DNA from: Bradyrhizobium arachidis
Lineage (GTDB): Bacteria > Pseudomonadota > Alphaproteobacteria > Rhizobiales > Xanthobacteraceae
Length of the DNA: 64,000 nucleotides
Reading direction: 5' to 3'
Assembly (NCBI RefSeq): GCF_015291705.1
Contig: NZ_CP030050.1
Location: 6,448,001-6,512,000, forward strand
Made by a program: the position numbers and the translations under genes. Below are positions 8,360 through 17,045 of this stretch, piece after piece. Position 1 is the stretch's first letter. Each line of letters begins with the position of its first letter. The notes below the pieces were generated by a model that worked only from the letters and a program-made list of their open reading frames with translations, had not been told where the DNA came from and searched no databases.

Positions 8360-8713
8360 ATGGCTGACAGCATATCGCTTGCCGACAAGCTCGCGACCTT
8401 CGAGGATTTCTGGTCGCCGCGCACGGTCACGACCTTCAACGATTGCGACGTGATGGTGGTGAAGGTGAAGGGCGAGTTCACCTGGCACAAGCACGACGAC
8501 ACCGACGATTTCTTTCTCGTCCTGAAAGGCCAGCTGGACATCGAATTACGCGATCGCACCGTGACGCTCGGGCCGGGCGAGCTCTACGTCGTGCCAAAAG
8601 GTGTCGAGCATCGCCCGGTAGCGCGCGAGGAGGTTCACCTGATGCTGATCGAGCCGACCGGCACGCCGAACACGGGCGACAAGGCGACCGCCGCCGCGCG
8701 CAAGCTCGCCTAG
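8360..8713 (+). CDS. cupin domain protein
   Basis: This 117-residue protein starts at 8360 with CAGGGA upstream. It is a single small beta-barrel. Cupin motif 1 is seen as FTWHKHDDTDDFFLVLKGQ (two histidines and downstream acidic residues for metal). Motif 2 is PGELYVVPKGVEHRPVA, with its histidine. Such short cupins bind a metal and act as isomerases, dioxygenases or sensors; nothing here tells which. Cytosolic, no operon partner. Confidence 0.8.
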   Translation: MADSISLADKLATFEDFWSPRTVTTFNDCDVMVVKVKGEFTWHKHDDTDDFFLVLKGQLDIELRDRTVTLGPGELYVVPKGVEHRPVAREEVHLMLIEPTGTPNTGDKATAAARKLA

Positions 8714-8734
8714 AGAGCACCGTCCGTCGCCGCC

Positions 8735-9247
8735 CTAATCTTTGGACGTCACCAGTCTGTTGAAGCTGCCGACCAGCCTTGCCCGTGCCCGCACGACATA
8801 GTCTTTTGCCGCCCGGCTCAAGGCGCGGACCATGCGCCAGGCTTCGGTCGCTTTCAGCCACGCCCTCACCTCGGCGAACTTGCCATAGGCCCAGGCGAAC
8901 GCCGGAATCCGCATCAGCTTGTCACGGGTAAGATGGAACAGACGCTCGACCAGCACGAGCTTGAGCAGCTCGCCGATGATGAACGTCACAGCACCGCTCA
9001 CGATCTGGCCGGTCGCCGCGAGGTAAGCCGCCACCGGCTTGATCGGCTCGAGGATGATCACCGGCACGGAAAACAAGGCCAGCGACGGGTAAGGCGGCAA
9101 CGATCTGATCCACTCACGCAACCGCCTGAATTCGAAATGACGCCCGATCCAGCGCGCGATCGGCCTCGCCACGGCGATGAAGACCGCATCCACCAGGAAG
9201 TAGATGGCGGCCAGGATGTAAGTGACGGGTTTCAGGATTCGCTTCAC
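8735..9247 (-). CDS. hypothetical membrane protein
   Basis: This 170-residue protein starts at a GTG at 9247 with GGGAGAGG a few bases upstream; the upstream extension in frame is Arg-rich and unlikely. Hydrophobic segments occur near residues 8-30, 55-72 and 78-105, separated by basic stretches, giving two or three membrane spans. The C-terminal 60 residues are basic and amphipathic. I recognise no family domain. Convergent with the cupin gene. Confidence 0.6.
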   Translation of the reverse strand: MKRILKPVTYILAAIYFLVDAVFIAVARPIARWIGRHFEFRRLREWIRSLPPYPSLALFSVPVIILEPIKPVAAYLAATGQIVSGAVTFIIGELLKLVLVERLFHLTRDKLMRIPAFAWAYGKFAEVRAWLKATEAWRMVRALSRAAKDYVVRARARLVGSFNRLVTSKD

Positions 9248-9351
9248 TGGACCTCTCCCGCGAAGTGAAAGCCGGAACTTGGGCCTAAGTTTCACAGCTG
9301 CGCGGATAAGTCGCGGATATTGCATGGAACTTTCTGGGCATCCGCTTCCGC

Positions 9352-9780
9352 TCAGATCTCCGCATAGACCTCCAACAGATTACCATCGGGATCGCGGAAG
9401 AACAGCGTGCGATGTCCGAAGGACTGATCCGTCGGCGGCGACAGCAATACCACGCCCTGACGCACGAGTTCGTCGGCGCATTGATCGACCTCGGCCGCGG
9501 ACACCTTGAAAGCCAGTTGCAGCGAGGCAGTCCCCGCCGGCACCGGCGCATCGGCCGCGGTCCGGCTCGATCGTGCCAGAGCCAGTGTGTTGCTGCCGAG
9601 GCCGTATTCGATCCAGTTCGGCGAGAGCTCGCGCAGCAGGGACAAGGCCAGGACACCCTCGTAGAAGCGCCGCATCGCCGCCATGTCGCGCACGAAGATG
9701 ACGGTGTAGTCGATCGCGCGGATGGCACGGAAGGGCGAGCTGGCGGGTGGAGTGGGTTCGGCTGTCATCTCGTTCTTCAT
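9352..9780 (-). CDS. VOC superfamily (glyoxalase/bleomycin-resistance-type) protein
   Basis: This 142-residue protein has two beta-alpha-beta-beta-beta modules. One begins AIDYTVIFVRDMAAMRRFYEGVL and the other ends RTLFFRDPDGNLLEVYAEI. The closing D-P-D-G-N-x-x-E-V is the signature of the vicinal oxygen chelate fold, and the glutamate is the usual metal ligand. The reaction is unknown: lyase, dioxygenase or binding protein. It lies 126 bases downstream of the alcohol dehydrogenase in the same direction and may be expressed with it. Confidence 0.8.
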   Translation of the reverse strand: MKNEMTAEPTPPASSPFRAIRAIDYTVIFVRDMAAMRRFYEGVLALSLLRELSPNWIEYGLGSNTLALARSSRTAADAPVPAGTASLQLAFKVSAAEVDQCADELVRQGVVLLSPPTDQSFGHRTLFFRDPDGNLLEVYAEI

Positions 9781-9845
9781 TCGAAACTCTGACTTGTAGC
9801 TCGCATGAAGCTAACGGGTCGGCGCAAAGCACCGCCCGATGACAG

Positions 9846-9902
9846 GCTCCGCGGAATGCGGGACCGGCGCCCCGGAATACGCTGCGCTCGATCCGGGCTA
9901 CA
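9846..9902 (+). repeat. dispersed repeat ending in GATCCGGGCTAC
   Basis: GCGGAATGCGGGACCGG...CTCGATCCGGGCTAC resembles the element at 12045-12115. Both sit between genes. This is the common intergenic 'tagcccggat' type repeat of Bradyrhizobium-like genomes. Confidence 0.5.
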
Positions 9903-9906
9903 GATC

Positions 9907-11058
9907 CTATTCCACCAGCTCCGGCCACGGCACGATGGTCGACTTCACCGTCTTCATCGCCATCGCGTCCCTCACCGCCTGTGCGACGCCGTCTTCCGTG
10001 AATGGATAGATCGTCTGCATCTTCAGCCAGGGATATTTGCCCGCCGTGCGATAGAGCATGTCGACGCCGAGCGGCAGATCGTTGCCGGTAAAGCCCCAGG
10101 ATCCCAGCACGTTGAGGTCCTTGGTGCAGATCCGGTGCCAGGACGTATCGATCGAGCCGGCATCGGTGAACTGACCCATCTCGACATAGGTGCCGCCGTC
10201 GCGCAGCATCTCGATGCCTTCCGGGCCGGCGGTCGGATGGCCCGAGCAATCCATCACGAGATCGGCGCCGAAGCCGCCGACAATCTCGCGCACACGCGCG
10301 ATGCGCGCCTCGGGCAATTTGATCTCCTCGATGTTCACCGTCGCCTCGGCGCCGAACTCGCGCGCGAGCTTGAGCCGCGGCTCCTCCGGCGCACCGACGC
10401 AGATGACGCGCCCTGCCCCCATCTCCCTGGCGGCCGCGACCGCCAGAATGCCGATCGGCCCGGAGCCCTGGATCACCACCGTGTCGCCCCAGGAAAAACC
10501 ACCGGCACGGGTCGCGCGGTTGAAGGCGCGGATGCAGGAGGTGAGCGGCTCGGACAGCGCGCCGAGCCGCAGCGACATGTCGTCGGGCAGCTTGTAGATC
10601 TTGGTGCCCGGCAGCATGTCGAGATCGACATAGACATACTCCGCCCAGCCGCCCCACATGTGCGGCGCCTTGTCGAAGCCGAGATAGCGGCCGTAATAGA
10701 CCGGTGTCAGGCACTTGTTGGCCGTCTGCGGGTAGTGAATGCAGTAGTAGCAGCGTCCGCACGGCATCAGCGGCGGGATCATCACCTTTGATCCGACCTT
10801 GAGCGGCTTGCTCATGAAGTCCTCGGTGAACTCGTCGCCGCATTCGACGATGATTCCGCCGAGCTCGTGGCCGAGCGTGAACGGCCAGGGCAGTGGCTTC
10901 GGCCAATGCCCTTTCAGGATATGCAGATCGGTGCCGCAGACGCCGCAGGCGCCGACCTTGATCAGCGCGGCCTTGCGACCGACTTGCGGCCACGGCACTG
11001 TTTTGATGACGGGCTCGCTGCCGGGGCCTGCGTGGGTGCAGACGCGGATCTGGTCCAT
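9907..11058 (-). CDS. zinc-dependent alcohol dehydrogenase (MDR family)
   Basis: This 383-residue medium-chain dehydrogenase is cytosolic. The catalytic zinc ligands are Cys41 and His64-Glu65 (LGHELGG). The structural zinc lobe holds Cys100, Cys103, Cys106 and Cys116. The nucleotide-binding loop is GSGPIG (198-203), in VVIQGSGPIGILAVAAA, after which an NAD(P) Rossmann fold runs to about residue 310. The enzyme oxidises or reduces an alcohol/carbonyl substrate; the sequence is closest in feel to threonine/sorbitol-dehydrogenase-like enzymes, but no specific substrate can be assigned. The VOC protein downstream may be a functional partner. Confidence 0.85.
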   Translation of the reverse strand: MDQIRVCTHAGPGSEPVIKTVPWPQVGRKAALIKVGACGVCGTDLHILKGHWPKPLPWPFTLGHELGGIIVECGDEFTEDFMSKPLKVGSKVMIPPLMPCGRCYYCIHYPQTANKCLTPVYYGRYLGFDKAPHMWGGWAEYVYVDLDMLPGTKIYKLPDDMSLRLGALSEPLTSCIRAFNRATRAGGFSWGDTVVIQGSGPIGILAVAAAREMGAGRVICVGAPEEPRLKLAREFGAEATVNIEEIKLPEARIARVREIVGGFGADLVMDCSGHPTAGPEGIEMLRDGGTYVEMGQFTDAGSIDTSWHRICTKDLNVLGSWGFTGNDLPLGVDMLYRTAGKYPWLKMQTIYPFTEDGVAQAVRDAMAMKTVKSTIVPWPELVE

Positions 11059-11184
11059 GGCGGTTTCCTCGCTGCCCGCTTGTTATGATTGCTGGTGCGG
11101 GTCTGTGATCAGCCTATGACAGCCATGCGATCTTGGAAATACGCGAACGCGCCCCTCAAAGCGCCCGAGCAGGTCGTGCTCCGC

Positions 11185-11823
11185 TCAATTTGTGCGTGGA
11201 GGCGCGCTCTCAAGACGTTCGACGGTCATGCCCTGCTCGCTCAGGAGCCAGACCGCAGGGCTTGCACTTTCACCGAACATGGTGGTCAGCACATCCAATC
11301 CGCTCGTTTCTCGTTTCAGGCCGCGGACCTGGGCACGATGCACCACGCGTCGAAATGCGACCGTCGGCGTCGTATCGCGCCCATCCTTGATCATCACCCA
11401 AGTGCTCAATTTGTCGTCGACATAGGCGGTTGTGGTTCGCCTCAGGGCTTCGAGATCGACGTCGTTGGCCTTCATCACCCCCGAGGCATCCGGATCGTCC
11501 AGCAGCGCCAGCAGGAGGTGTTCCAGCGTCGCGAACTCGTGCTTTCGCGCAGTGGCGTAAGTGATAGCCCTGTCCAGAGTCTGCTCGAGCTCGCGCGTAA
11601 ATTCCGAAGGCCATTTGATGCTTGCACGCGGCGGCTGCACCGACGCTGGCTCGGACGCTGACGATCCGCGTCGAATGGCGGCAGCAAGCGTGTTCCAATC
11701 AGCCAAGCCGAACAGCTCGGCAGTCAGTTCGAGGCTTTCGGCAACCGAAATCTTGAGGCCTTTGGAGACGAGAGAGGCGCGCAGCGTTTGCGCCATGGCT
11801 TTGGCATCGCGGAAGTCGCGCAT
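11185..11823 (-). CDS. Glyoxalase_8 plus Clp_N domain protein
   Basis: This 212-residue protein has two modules. Residues 1-50 (RDAKAMAQTLRASL...SLELTAELFGLADWNTLAAAI) match the short 'glyoxalase-related' helical domain (PF20066 type). Residues about 75-200 match a Clp N-terminal repeat (RAITYATARKHEFATLEHLLLALLDDPDASGVM and a second weaker repeat, TSGLDVLTTMFGES). Clp_N domains are substrate or adaptor docking parts of ClpA, ClpB and ClpC. No AAA+ ATPase is attached or adjacent, so this may be a free-standing adaptor or decoy. That role is inference. Confidence 0.75.
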   Translation of the reverse strand: MRDFRDAKAMAQTLRASLVSKGLKISVAESLELTAELFGLADWNTLAAAIRRGSSASEPASVQPPRASIKWPSEFTRELEQTLDRAITYATARKHEFATLEHLLLALLDDPDASGVMKANDVDLEALRRTTTAYVDDKLSTWVMIKDGRDTTPTVAFRRVVHRAQVRGLKRETSGLDVLTTMFGESASPAVWLLSEQGMTVERLESAPPRTN

Positions 11824-12205
11824 GGCTTACTCCTTTGCTTGAACAATTCGGAAAAGCCAGTGCTTGCGTTGCTGGCCCGTTGTTCAACAAAGGGGCCAAG
11901 ACGATGCGTGCGATACGTTCACCGTCCCCGAAGGGTGCAAGCGGCAGGTCGTATCTACCGGAGAGAAAGGTGGCGCGCCGAACGCAAGGTGTCAATAGTG
12001 ACAGCATGAGCAACCGCAAATAGGCATGCGAAGCTATTGATCTCGTAGTCCGCATGGAGCAACACGGAATGCGGGGCCGGCTCCGCAGGATTGCGCTACG
12101 CTCCATCCGGGCTACGGTCTCCACCGAGATAGGCGTTGACACGCCTCAGTTGTGTCCGCAGGCTGTTTGTGCCGGAGCGCGGCCTGCTTCGGCTGGGATC
12201 AGACC
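11824..12205. other. intergenic region upstream of desaturase
   Basis: This stretch of 382 bases lies between divergent genes. I find no convincing gene. It holds a dispersed repeat at 12045-12115, leaving about 220 bases next to the Clp_N gene and 90 next to the desaturase for promoters. Confidence 0.5.
12045..12115 (+). repeat. dispersed repeat with inverted ends (GTAGTCCG...CGGGCTAC)
   Basis: GTAGTCCGCATGGAGC at the left pairs imperfectly with GCTCCATCCGGGCTAC at the right. The middle (CGGAATGCGGGGCCGG) is shared with 9846-9902. It is a palindromic intergenic element. Confidence 0.55.
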
Positions 12206-13144
12206 ATGGACGTGCGACCGGGCTCCGAACGCATCTTCGTCACACCGGACACCGATCCGCTGGACGGACACGTGCAATGGGCGCCGGCAAAGTCGCTGTG
12301 GCTCGCGGGCATGACGGCCGCCGCAATCGTCCTCGGACCGGTTTGTTTCTCGGGGTCGGCGTTCGTGCTCTTCCTCGCGACCAGCGCCGTCACGCTGTGC
12401 TGTGGACATTCCGTCGGCATGCATCGCAAGCTGATCCATGCAAGCTTCGACTGTCCGTTCTGGCTCGAACGCCTTCTCGTCTATCTCGGCACGCTTGTCG
12501 GCATGGCCGGCCCTTATGGCATGATCCGCCTGCACGATTTCCGCGACTGGGCGCAACGCCAGGCGGCGTGCCACGACTATTCCTGCCACCGCGCCGGCTT
12601 CTGGCGCGACGCGTGGTGGCAATTGCATTGCCGGCTGGTGTTGCGCCATCCCCCTCGCTTCAGGCTGGAGCCGCGACTGGCCAATGACCGCTTCTACGCC
12701 TTCGTCGAGCGCACCTGGATGTTGCAGCAACTGCCATGGGCCGCACTGTTCTTCGCGATTGGCGGGATGGACTGGCTGGTGTGCGGCATTTGCGTGCGGG
12801 TCAGCGTCTGCGTGACCGGGCACTGGCTGGTCGGCCATTTCTCCCACACCAGGGGCGAGCAGGTCTGGATCATCGATGGCGTCGGCGCGCAGGGCTACAA
12901 TGTCCGCCTCGCGGCGCTGATCAGCATGGGCGAGAACTGGCACAACAACCATCACGCCTATCCCGGCTCGGCGAAGATGGGACTGTTGCCGGGACAGGTC
13001 GATCCGGGCTGGTGGCTGATCCGATTGCTCGAAGCTATCGGATTGGTCTGGAACGTCCGGACGCCGCACAATCTCCCGGAGCGGCCCGGCCTGTGGCGGC
13101 TGGCGGGCGCGACGTTGCGCGACGGGGTCGCCGATGCTGCGTGA
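12206..13144 (+). CDS. acyl-CoA/fatty-acid desaturase (membrane di-iron)
   Basis: This 312-residue membrane protein starts at 12206. Histidine boxes of the delta-9 desaturase class are visible: HRKLIH (73-78), HDFRDW (from 110) and NWHNNHHAYP (244-253). Hydrophobic segments lie at about 32-66 and 178-200. These histidines hold the di-iron centre that inserts a cis double bond into an acyl chain, adjusting membrane fluidity. The middle box is atypical (HDYSCHRAGFW), which may mean an unusual acyl substrate. The stop overlaps the start of the next acetyltransferase by 11 bases, so the two are probably co-translated. Confidence 0.8.
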   Translation: MDVRPGSERIFVTPDTDPLDGHVQWAPAKSLWLAGMTAAAIVLGPVCFSGSAFVLFLATSAVTLCCGHSVGMHRKLIHASFDCPFWLERLLVYLGTLVGMAGPYGMIRLHDFRDWAQRQAACHDYSCHRAGFWRDAWWQLHCRLVLRHPPRFRLEPRLANDRFYAFVERTWMLQQLPWAALFFAIGGMDWLVCGICVRVSVCVTGHWLVGHFSHTRGEQVWIIDGVGAQGYNVRLAALISMGENWHNNHHAYPGSAKMGLLPGQVDPGWWLIRLLEAIGLVWNVRTPHNLPERPGLWRLAGATLRDGVADAA

Positions 13145-13613
13145 CTATCAGGCAACGGATGCCGAAGCGATCGTGCGCGTCGCGCTCGCCGCATTCGCGG
13201 AATTCGAGCCGCACTTTTCCGACTGGCCGCTGTTTAACGCCAATGTCGCGAAGATGCCGGGGCTTGCCCAGACCGGCGAGATCATCGTCGCCGAAGATGA
13301 CGGACGCATCGTCGGTGCCGTCGCCTACATCGGGCCGAAAGCGAAGAAGCCTGCGTTCTTCGATCCGGCGTGGCCGGTCATCCGCATGCTGGTGGTCGAT
13401 CCCGCCGCGCGCGGCAAGGGCGTCGGCCGCCAACTGACGGAAGAGTGCCTGCGCCGCGCCGAGCGCGACCAGGCTCAGGTCATCGCCCTGCACACGACGC
13501 CGATCATGACCGTCGCGCTGCCGATGTATCTGCGCATGGGATTTGTGAAGACCGGCGAGGCACCGGATATTCTGGGCGTGCCCTATGCAGTCTATGTCAA
13601 GACGCTGGCGTAA
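13134..13613 (+). CDS. GNAT family N-acetyltransferase
   Basis: This 159-residue protein starts inside the last codons of the desaturase gene. GNAT motif A is clear: VIRMLVVDPAARGKGVGRQLTEECLRRA, with the R-G-K-G-V-G acetyl-CoA pyrophosphate loop. Motif B appears as MTVALPMYLRMGFVKTGE. Overlap with the desaturase suggests a shared transcript, but an acyl-related role is not shown. Acceptor unknown. Confidence 0.85.
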   Translation: MLRDYQATDAEAIVRVALAAFAEFEPHFSDWPLFNANVAKMPGLAQTGEIIVAEDDGRIVGAVAYIGPKAKKPAFFDPAWPVIRMLVVDPAARGKGVGRQLTEECLRRAERDQAQVIALHTTPIMTVALPMYLRMGFVKTGEAPDILGVPYAVYVKTLA

Positions 13614-13649
13614 GATGATGTCGGGATCGATTCTTTGACAGTCGGTTGA

Positions 13650-14464
13650 ATGACAAGCTGGACTAGCAGAACCTGCGCAGCAAATGGCATCGACATCCAT
13701 TATCTGCGAACCGGCGGCAACAAGCCCGCCCTGATTGCGCTGCATGGACTGACCGGAAGCGCGCCTGCTGCACGCTACTGGCCCGCGCGCTCCAGGATCG
13801 CTACGACCTCATCATGCCGGACGCGCGGGGCCACGGCGCATCGAGCGCGCCTCGGCTCGGATATCTGTACCGCGACCTCGCAGACGATGTCATTGGGCTC
13901 ATCGCGATGCTCGGGCTCGAAGCACCGGTGCTGCTCGGCCATTCCATGGGCGGCATGACGGCGGCAGTCGTTGCGAGCAGAATGGGCGCGGCCATTCGCG
14001 GCGTCGTCCTTGCCGACCCGACCTTCCTCAGCGCCGAGCGCCAGCGCGAAGTCTACGAAAGCGACGTTGCCGAGCAGCATCGGCGGCTGCTCGGTCGGGA
14101 CAGGGATGCGGTGCTGGCCGAAGCGCGGCAGCGGCAACCGCACCGGTCGGGCGAATTGCTCGAACTGATCATCGACGCGCGGCTGCGGACCGAGACGCGT
14201 GCCTTCGAGGTTCTCACGCCGCCGAACCCGGACTATCGCGAGTTGGTCAAAGCGATTGCGGCCCCGAGCCTGCTTGTCATCGGAGACAATGGCGTTGTCT
14301 CCGTCGAGACGGCGCGGGAGCTGCAGGAGCTCAATCCACGCCTTCGCCATGAGGTGATCGCGAACGCGGGCCATGGGCTGCCCTACGACAGGCCGGATGA
14401 GTTTGCGGCGGTGGTCAGGTCGTTTCTGGAGACGGTGGATGTCCCACACACCCAATTGTCTTGA
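13650..14464 (+). pseudogene. alpha/beta hydrolase, frameshifted near 13760
   Basis: The reading frame from 13650 gives a good N-terminus (GIDIHYLRTGG..., LIALHGLTGS, holding the oxyanion-hole HG) up to about 13760. The continuation (ACCTLLARALQDRYDLIMPDARGHG, then LLGHSMGGMTAA with nucleophile Ser, and the late GHGLPYDRP with catalytic His) is in another frame and reaches the stop at 14464. A single missing base in the GC-rich AAGCGCGCC stretch would restore one 271-residue hydrolase. Either the gene is recently inactivated or the base was lost in sequencing. Without repair, an internal start at 13814 could make only the C-terminal 216 residues. Confidence 0.75.
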
Positions 14465-14515
14465 GCGGCCGCCAGCGAACGTGTAAGGCCCGAGCAGTCC
14501 CATCCTGGTGATCGC

Positions 14516-15763
14516 TTGAACCCCCTGCCCCAAAATCCCGTCGCTGCGTCCGGATCGTTCGCGGCGATGAAGTCCGTGCCGTACCGGCTCCAGTTCATCG
14601 CCTACGTGCTGGCGATGATGGCCGACAATATCGAGCATGTGATCAGCTATTGGGTGGTGTTCCAGAAATTCCACTCGCCAACGCTGGGCGGCTTTGCGGT
14701 GCTGTCGCACTGGCTGCCATTCCTGCTGTTCTCGGTCGCGGTCGGCGGGCTCGCCGACCGGTTCGATCCGCGCCGCATCATCCAGTGCGGCATGCTGCTG
14801 TTCATCGCGGCCTCCGCCGGCTGGGGCTTCTTCTTCATCACCGACACGATCCAGATGTGGCACGCGATGCTGCTGCTGGTGATCCACGGCTGCGCCGGAG
14901 TCCTTTGGCAAACACCGAACCAGCTGTTGCTCTACGACCTCGTCGGCCCCGCCGACCTGCCGAGCGCAGTACGGCTGAACGCGATGGCGCGCTATCTCGG
15001 CATCCTGGTCGGGCCCGCCGTCGGCGGAATCATCATGCTGACGCTCGGCACCTCGCACGGCATCATCTTCAACACGCTGTTCTACCTGCCGATGCTGCTG
15101 TGGCTGTTCTGGGCGCCGGTCCGCGACAGCAGCGTGGCGGTGCGACGCTTCGCCGTGCGCGGCTTCGCCGACATCCTGCTCACCATCCGCGCCATCGGCA
15201 CCCAGCCGGTGCTGACGGCGATGACATGGCTTGCCGGCCTCACCTCCTTCATGATCGGCAACGCCTATCACGCGCAGATGCCGGGCTTTGCCGGCGATCT
15301 CGGCCACAGCGATCCCGGCGTCTCCTACAGCGTGCTGCTCGCCGCCGATGCCGCCGGCGCGCTGCTCGCCGGCATCGCGCTGGAATCCTGGGGACGCCTC
15401 AAGGGCACACCGCGCACGGCGATCACGCTCGCGATGCTCTGGAGCGTTGCACTGCTCGGCTTCGCCGCGGTGCGGATCTATCCGCTCGCGATCGTGCTGC
15501 TGTTCTTTGCCGGCTTCTTCGAATTGTCGTTCAACACCATGGCGCAGGCACTGGTGCAGCTGAACGCGCCGCACGACATCCGCGGCCGCGTCGTCGGCCT
15601 CTACAATATGGCTGGGCTCGGCATGCGGGCCTTCAGCGGCATCACCGTCGGCGTATTCGGCGCTGCGATCGGCATTCACTGGTCGCTCGGCCTCTCGGCC
15701 GCCGTGCTGCTGGCATTACTATGCCTGCTCTACGGGCGCGCGACGACGAAGCCAACCGGTTGA
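14516..15763 (+). CDS. MFS transporter (EntS/enterobactin-exporter-like topology)
   Basis: This 415-residue protein starts at a TTG; a later ATG at codon 18 is possible. About 10-12 hydrophobic segments run through the whole protein. The loop after the second segment, GGLADRFDPRR, is the MFS signature G-x-x-x-D-R-x-x-R-R. A WQTPNQLLLYDLV segment follows helix 4, resembling MFS_3/MFS_1 efflux proteins. Inner membrane, proton-coupled transport or export of an unidentified small molecule. A second MFS gene follows 53 bases downstream in the same direction. Confidence 0.8.
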   Translation: MNPLPQNPVAASGSFAAMKSVPYRLQFIAYVLAMMADNIEHVISYWVVFQKFHSPTLGGFAVLSHWLPFLLFSVAVGGLADRFDPRRIIQCGMLLFIAASAGWGFFFITDTIQMWHAMLLLVIHGCAGVLWQTPNQLLLYDLVGPADLPSAVRLNAMARYLGILVGPAVGGIIMLTLGTSHGIIFNTLFYLPMLLWLFWAPVRDSSVAVRRFAVRGFADILLTIRAIGTQPVLTAMTWLAGLTSFMIGNAYHAQMPGFAGDLGHSDPGVSYSVLLAADAAGALLAGIALESWGRLKGTPRTAITLAMLWSVALLGFAAVRIYPLAIVLLFFAGFFELSFNTMAQALVQLNAPHDIRGRVVGLYNMAGLGMRAFSGITVGVFGAAIGIHWSLGLSAAVLLALLCLLYGRATTKPTG

Positions 15764-15816
15764 CTCCGGCCTCTCCCGACCGCACCCTCGGCTGAGGGGC
15801 ATGGGGAGATGAGCCG

Positions 15817-16983
15817 TTGCGCAATCGCTGGGGCATTCTTGCGATCCTGTTCCTGGTGCGCCTCACCATCGCGTTCCAATTCCAAAGCGTGGCCGCGGTA
15901 GCGCCGCTGCTGCAACAGAGCTTTGGCGTCGGCATCGCCGATATCGGCATCCTGATCGGACTCTATTTCACCCCCGGTATCGTCCTGGCGCTGCCGGGCG
16001 GCGCGATCGGCCGATTTCTCGGCGACAAGCCGACGACGATTGCCGCGCTGCTGCTGATGACAGTGGGCAGCCTCGTCATGGCGGCCACCGATGTCTGGGG
16101 CTGGCAGATGGCGGGCCGGCTTACCTCCGGCGCCGGCGGCGTGCTGCTCACAGTGCAGCTCACCAAGATGGCCGCCGACTGGTTCGCAGGAAAGGAGATC
16201 GCGACCGCCATGGCGATCTTCGTCAATTCCTGGCCGGCCGGCGTTGGGATCTCGCTGCTGCTATTGCCGGCGCTCGGCACCGCCTATGGCGCAAGCAGCG
16301 TATTCCTTGCCGCAGCCGCGCTTACCGCGATCGGCGTTGTGCTGATCGCATTCTACCAGCCGCCGCCCGCAGCAATAGCCGGCCCGGCGGGCTCGGGCCG
16401 CCTCGATCCCCTGGCGCTGCTGGCGGTGATCGTCGCGGGCGCGATCTGGGGCCTCTATAATGTCGGCTTCGCCATGATCTTCTCGTTCGGCCCGTCCCTC
16501 CTCGCCGAGCGCGGCTGGAGCATCGCCGCCGCAGGCTCGGCGATCAGCGTCGTGATGTGGCTCTCGGTGATCTCGGTGCCGGCCGGCGGCTATCTCGCCG
16601 ATCGCTTCAAGCGACCCTTTATACTGGCGATCGCGGCGAGCCTCGTCGTGGCCCTGCTGCTGGCCTGGCTACCGAGATCGGACGCCGTCATCACCATCCT
16701 CGTTCTGATTGGCCTGATCGGCGGCCATCCGGCCGGCCCGATCATGAGCCTGGCCGCGCGCGTGCTCGCCCCCGAGACCAGGGCGATCGGGATGGGCGTG
16801 TTCTACACGCTCTTCTATGCCGCGATGATGCTGGGGCCGGCCATTGCAGGCCGGCTCGCCAAATCGGCCGGCACCGCCGCGGTCGCGCTCGACCTCGGCG
16901 CGCTCGCAGTATTGGCCTGCCCGCCCCTGATGTGGCTTTTCGAGCGCATTGTTTCTGTCCGTCATCGCCGCGCGCAATCCTAA
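15817..16983 (+). CDS. MFS transporter (NNP/CynX-like)
   Basis: This 388-residue protein starts at a TTG preceded by GGGGAGATGAG. Twelve hydrophobic segments span it. The helix 2-3 loop is GGAIGRFLGDKP, and a second domain begins near residue 190 (LDPLALLAVIVAGAIWGLYN). It has the layout of cyanate/nitrate-type or nucleoside-drug MFS permeases. Substrate unknown. It directly follows another MFS gene; the two are only moderately alike, so this is not a recent tandem copy. Confidence 0.8.
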   Translation: MRNRWGILAILFLVRLTIAFQFQSVAAVAPLLQQSFGVGIADIGILIGLYFTPGIVLALPGGAIGRFLGDKPTTIAALLLMTVGSLVMAATDVWGWQMAGRLTSGAGGVLLTVQLTKMAADWFAGKEIATAMAIFVNSWPAGVGISLLLLPALGTAYGASSVFLAAAALTAIGVVLIAFYQPPPAAIAGPAGSGRLDPLALLAVIVAGAIWGLYNVGFAMIFSFGPSLLAERGWSIAAAGSAISVVMWLSVISVPAGGYLADRFKRPFILAIAASLVVALLLAWLPRSDAVITILVLIGLIGGHPAGPIMSLAARVLAPETRAIGMGVFYTLFYAAMMLGPAIAGRLAKSAGTAAVALDLGALAVLACPPLMWLFERIVSVRHRRAQS

Positions 16984-17045
16984 CGCGGCATTAACCCTAT
17001 GCACCTTAGGGTCGTCCCGGACTCCGCCAGGCGGGGGGTCGGGTT

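Noticed and set aside
13775..15679. 634-residue open frame on the minus strand opposite the hydrolase and MFS gene
   Set aside because: Low-complexity His/Gln/Asp-rich translation typical of antisense to GC-rich membrane-protein genes; no start site.
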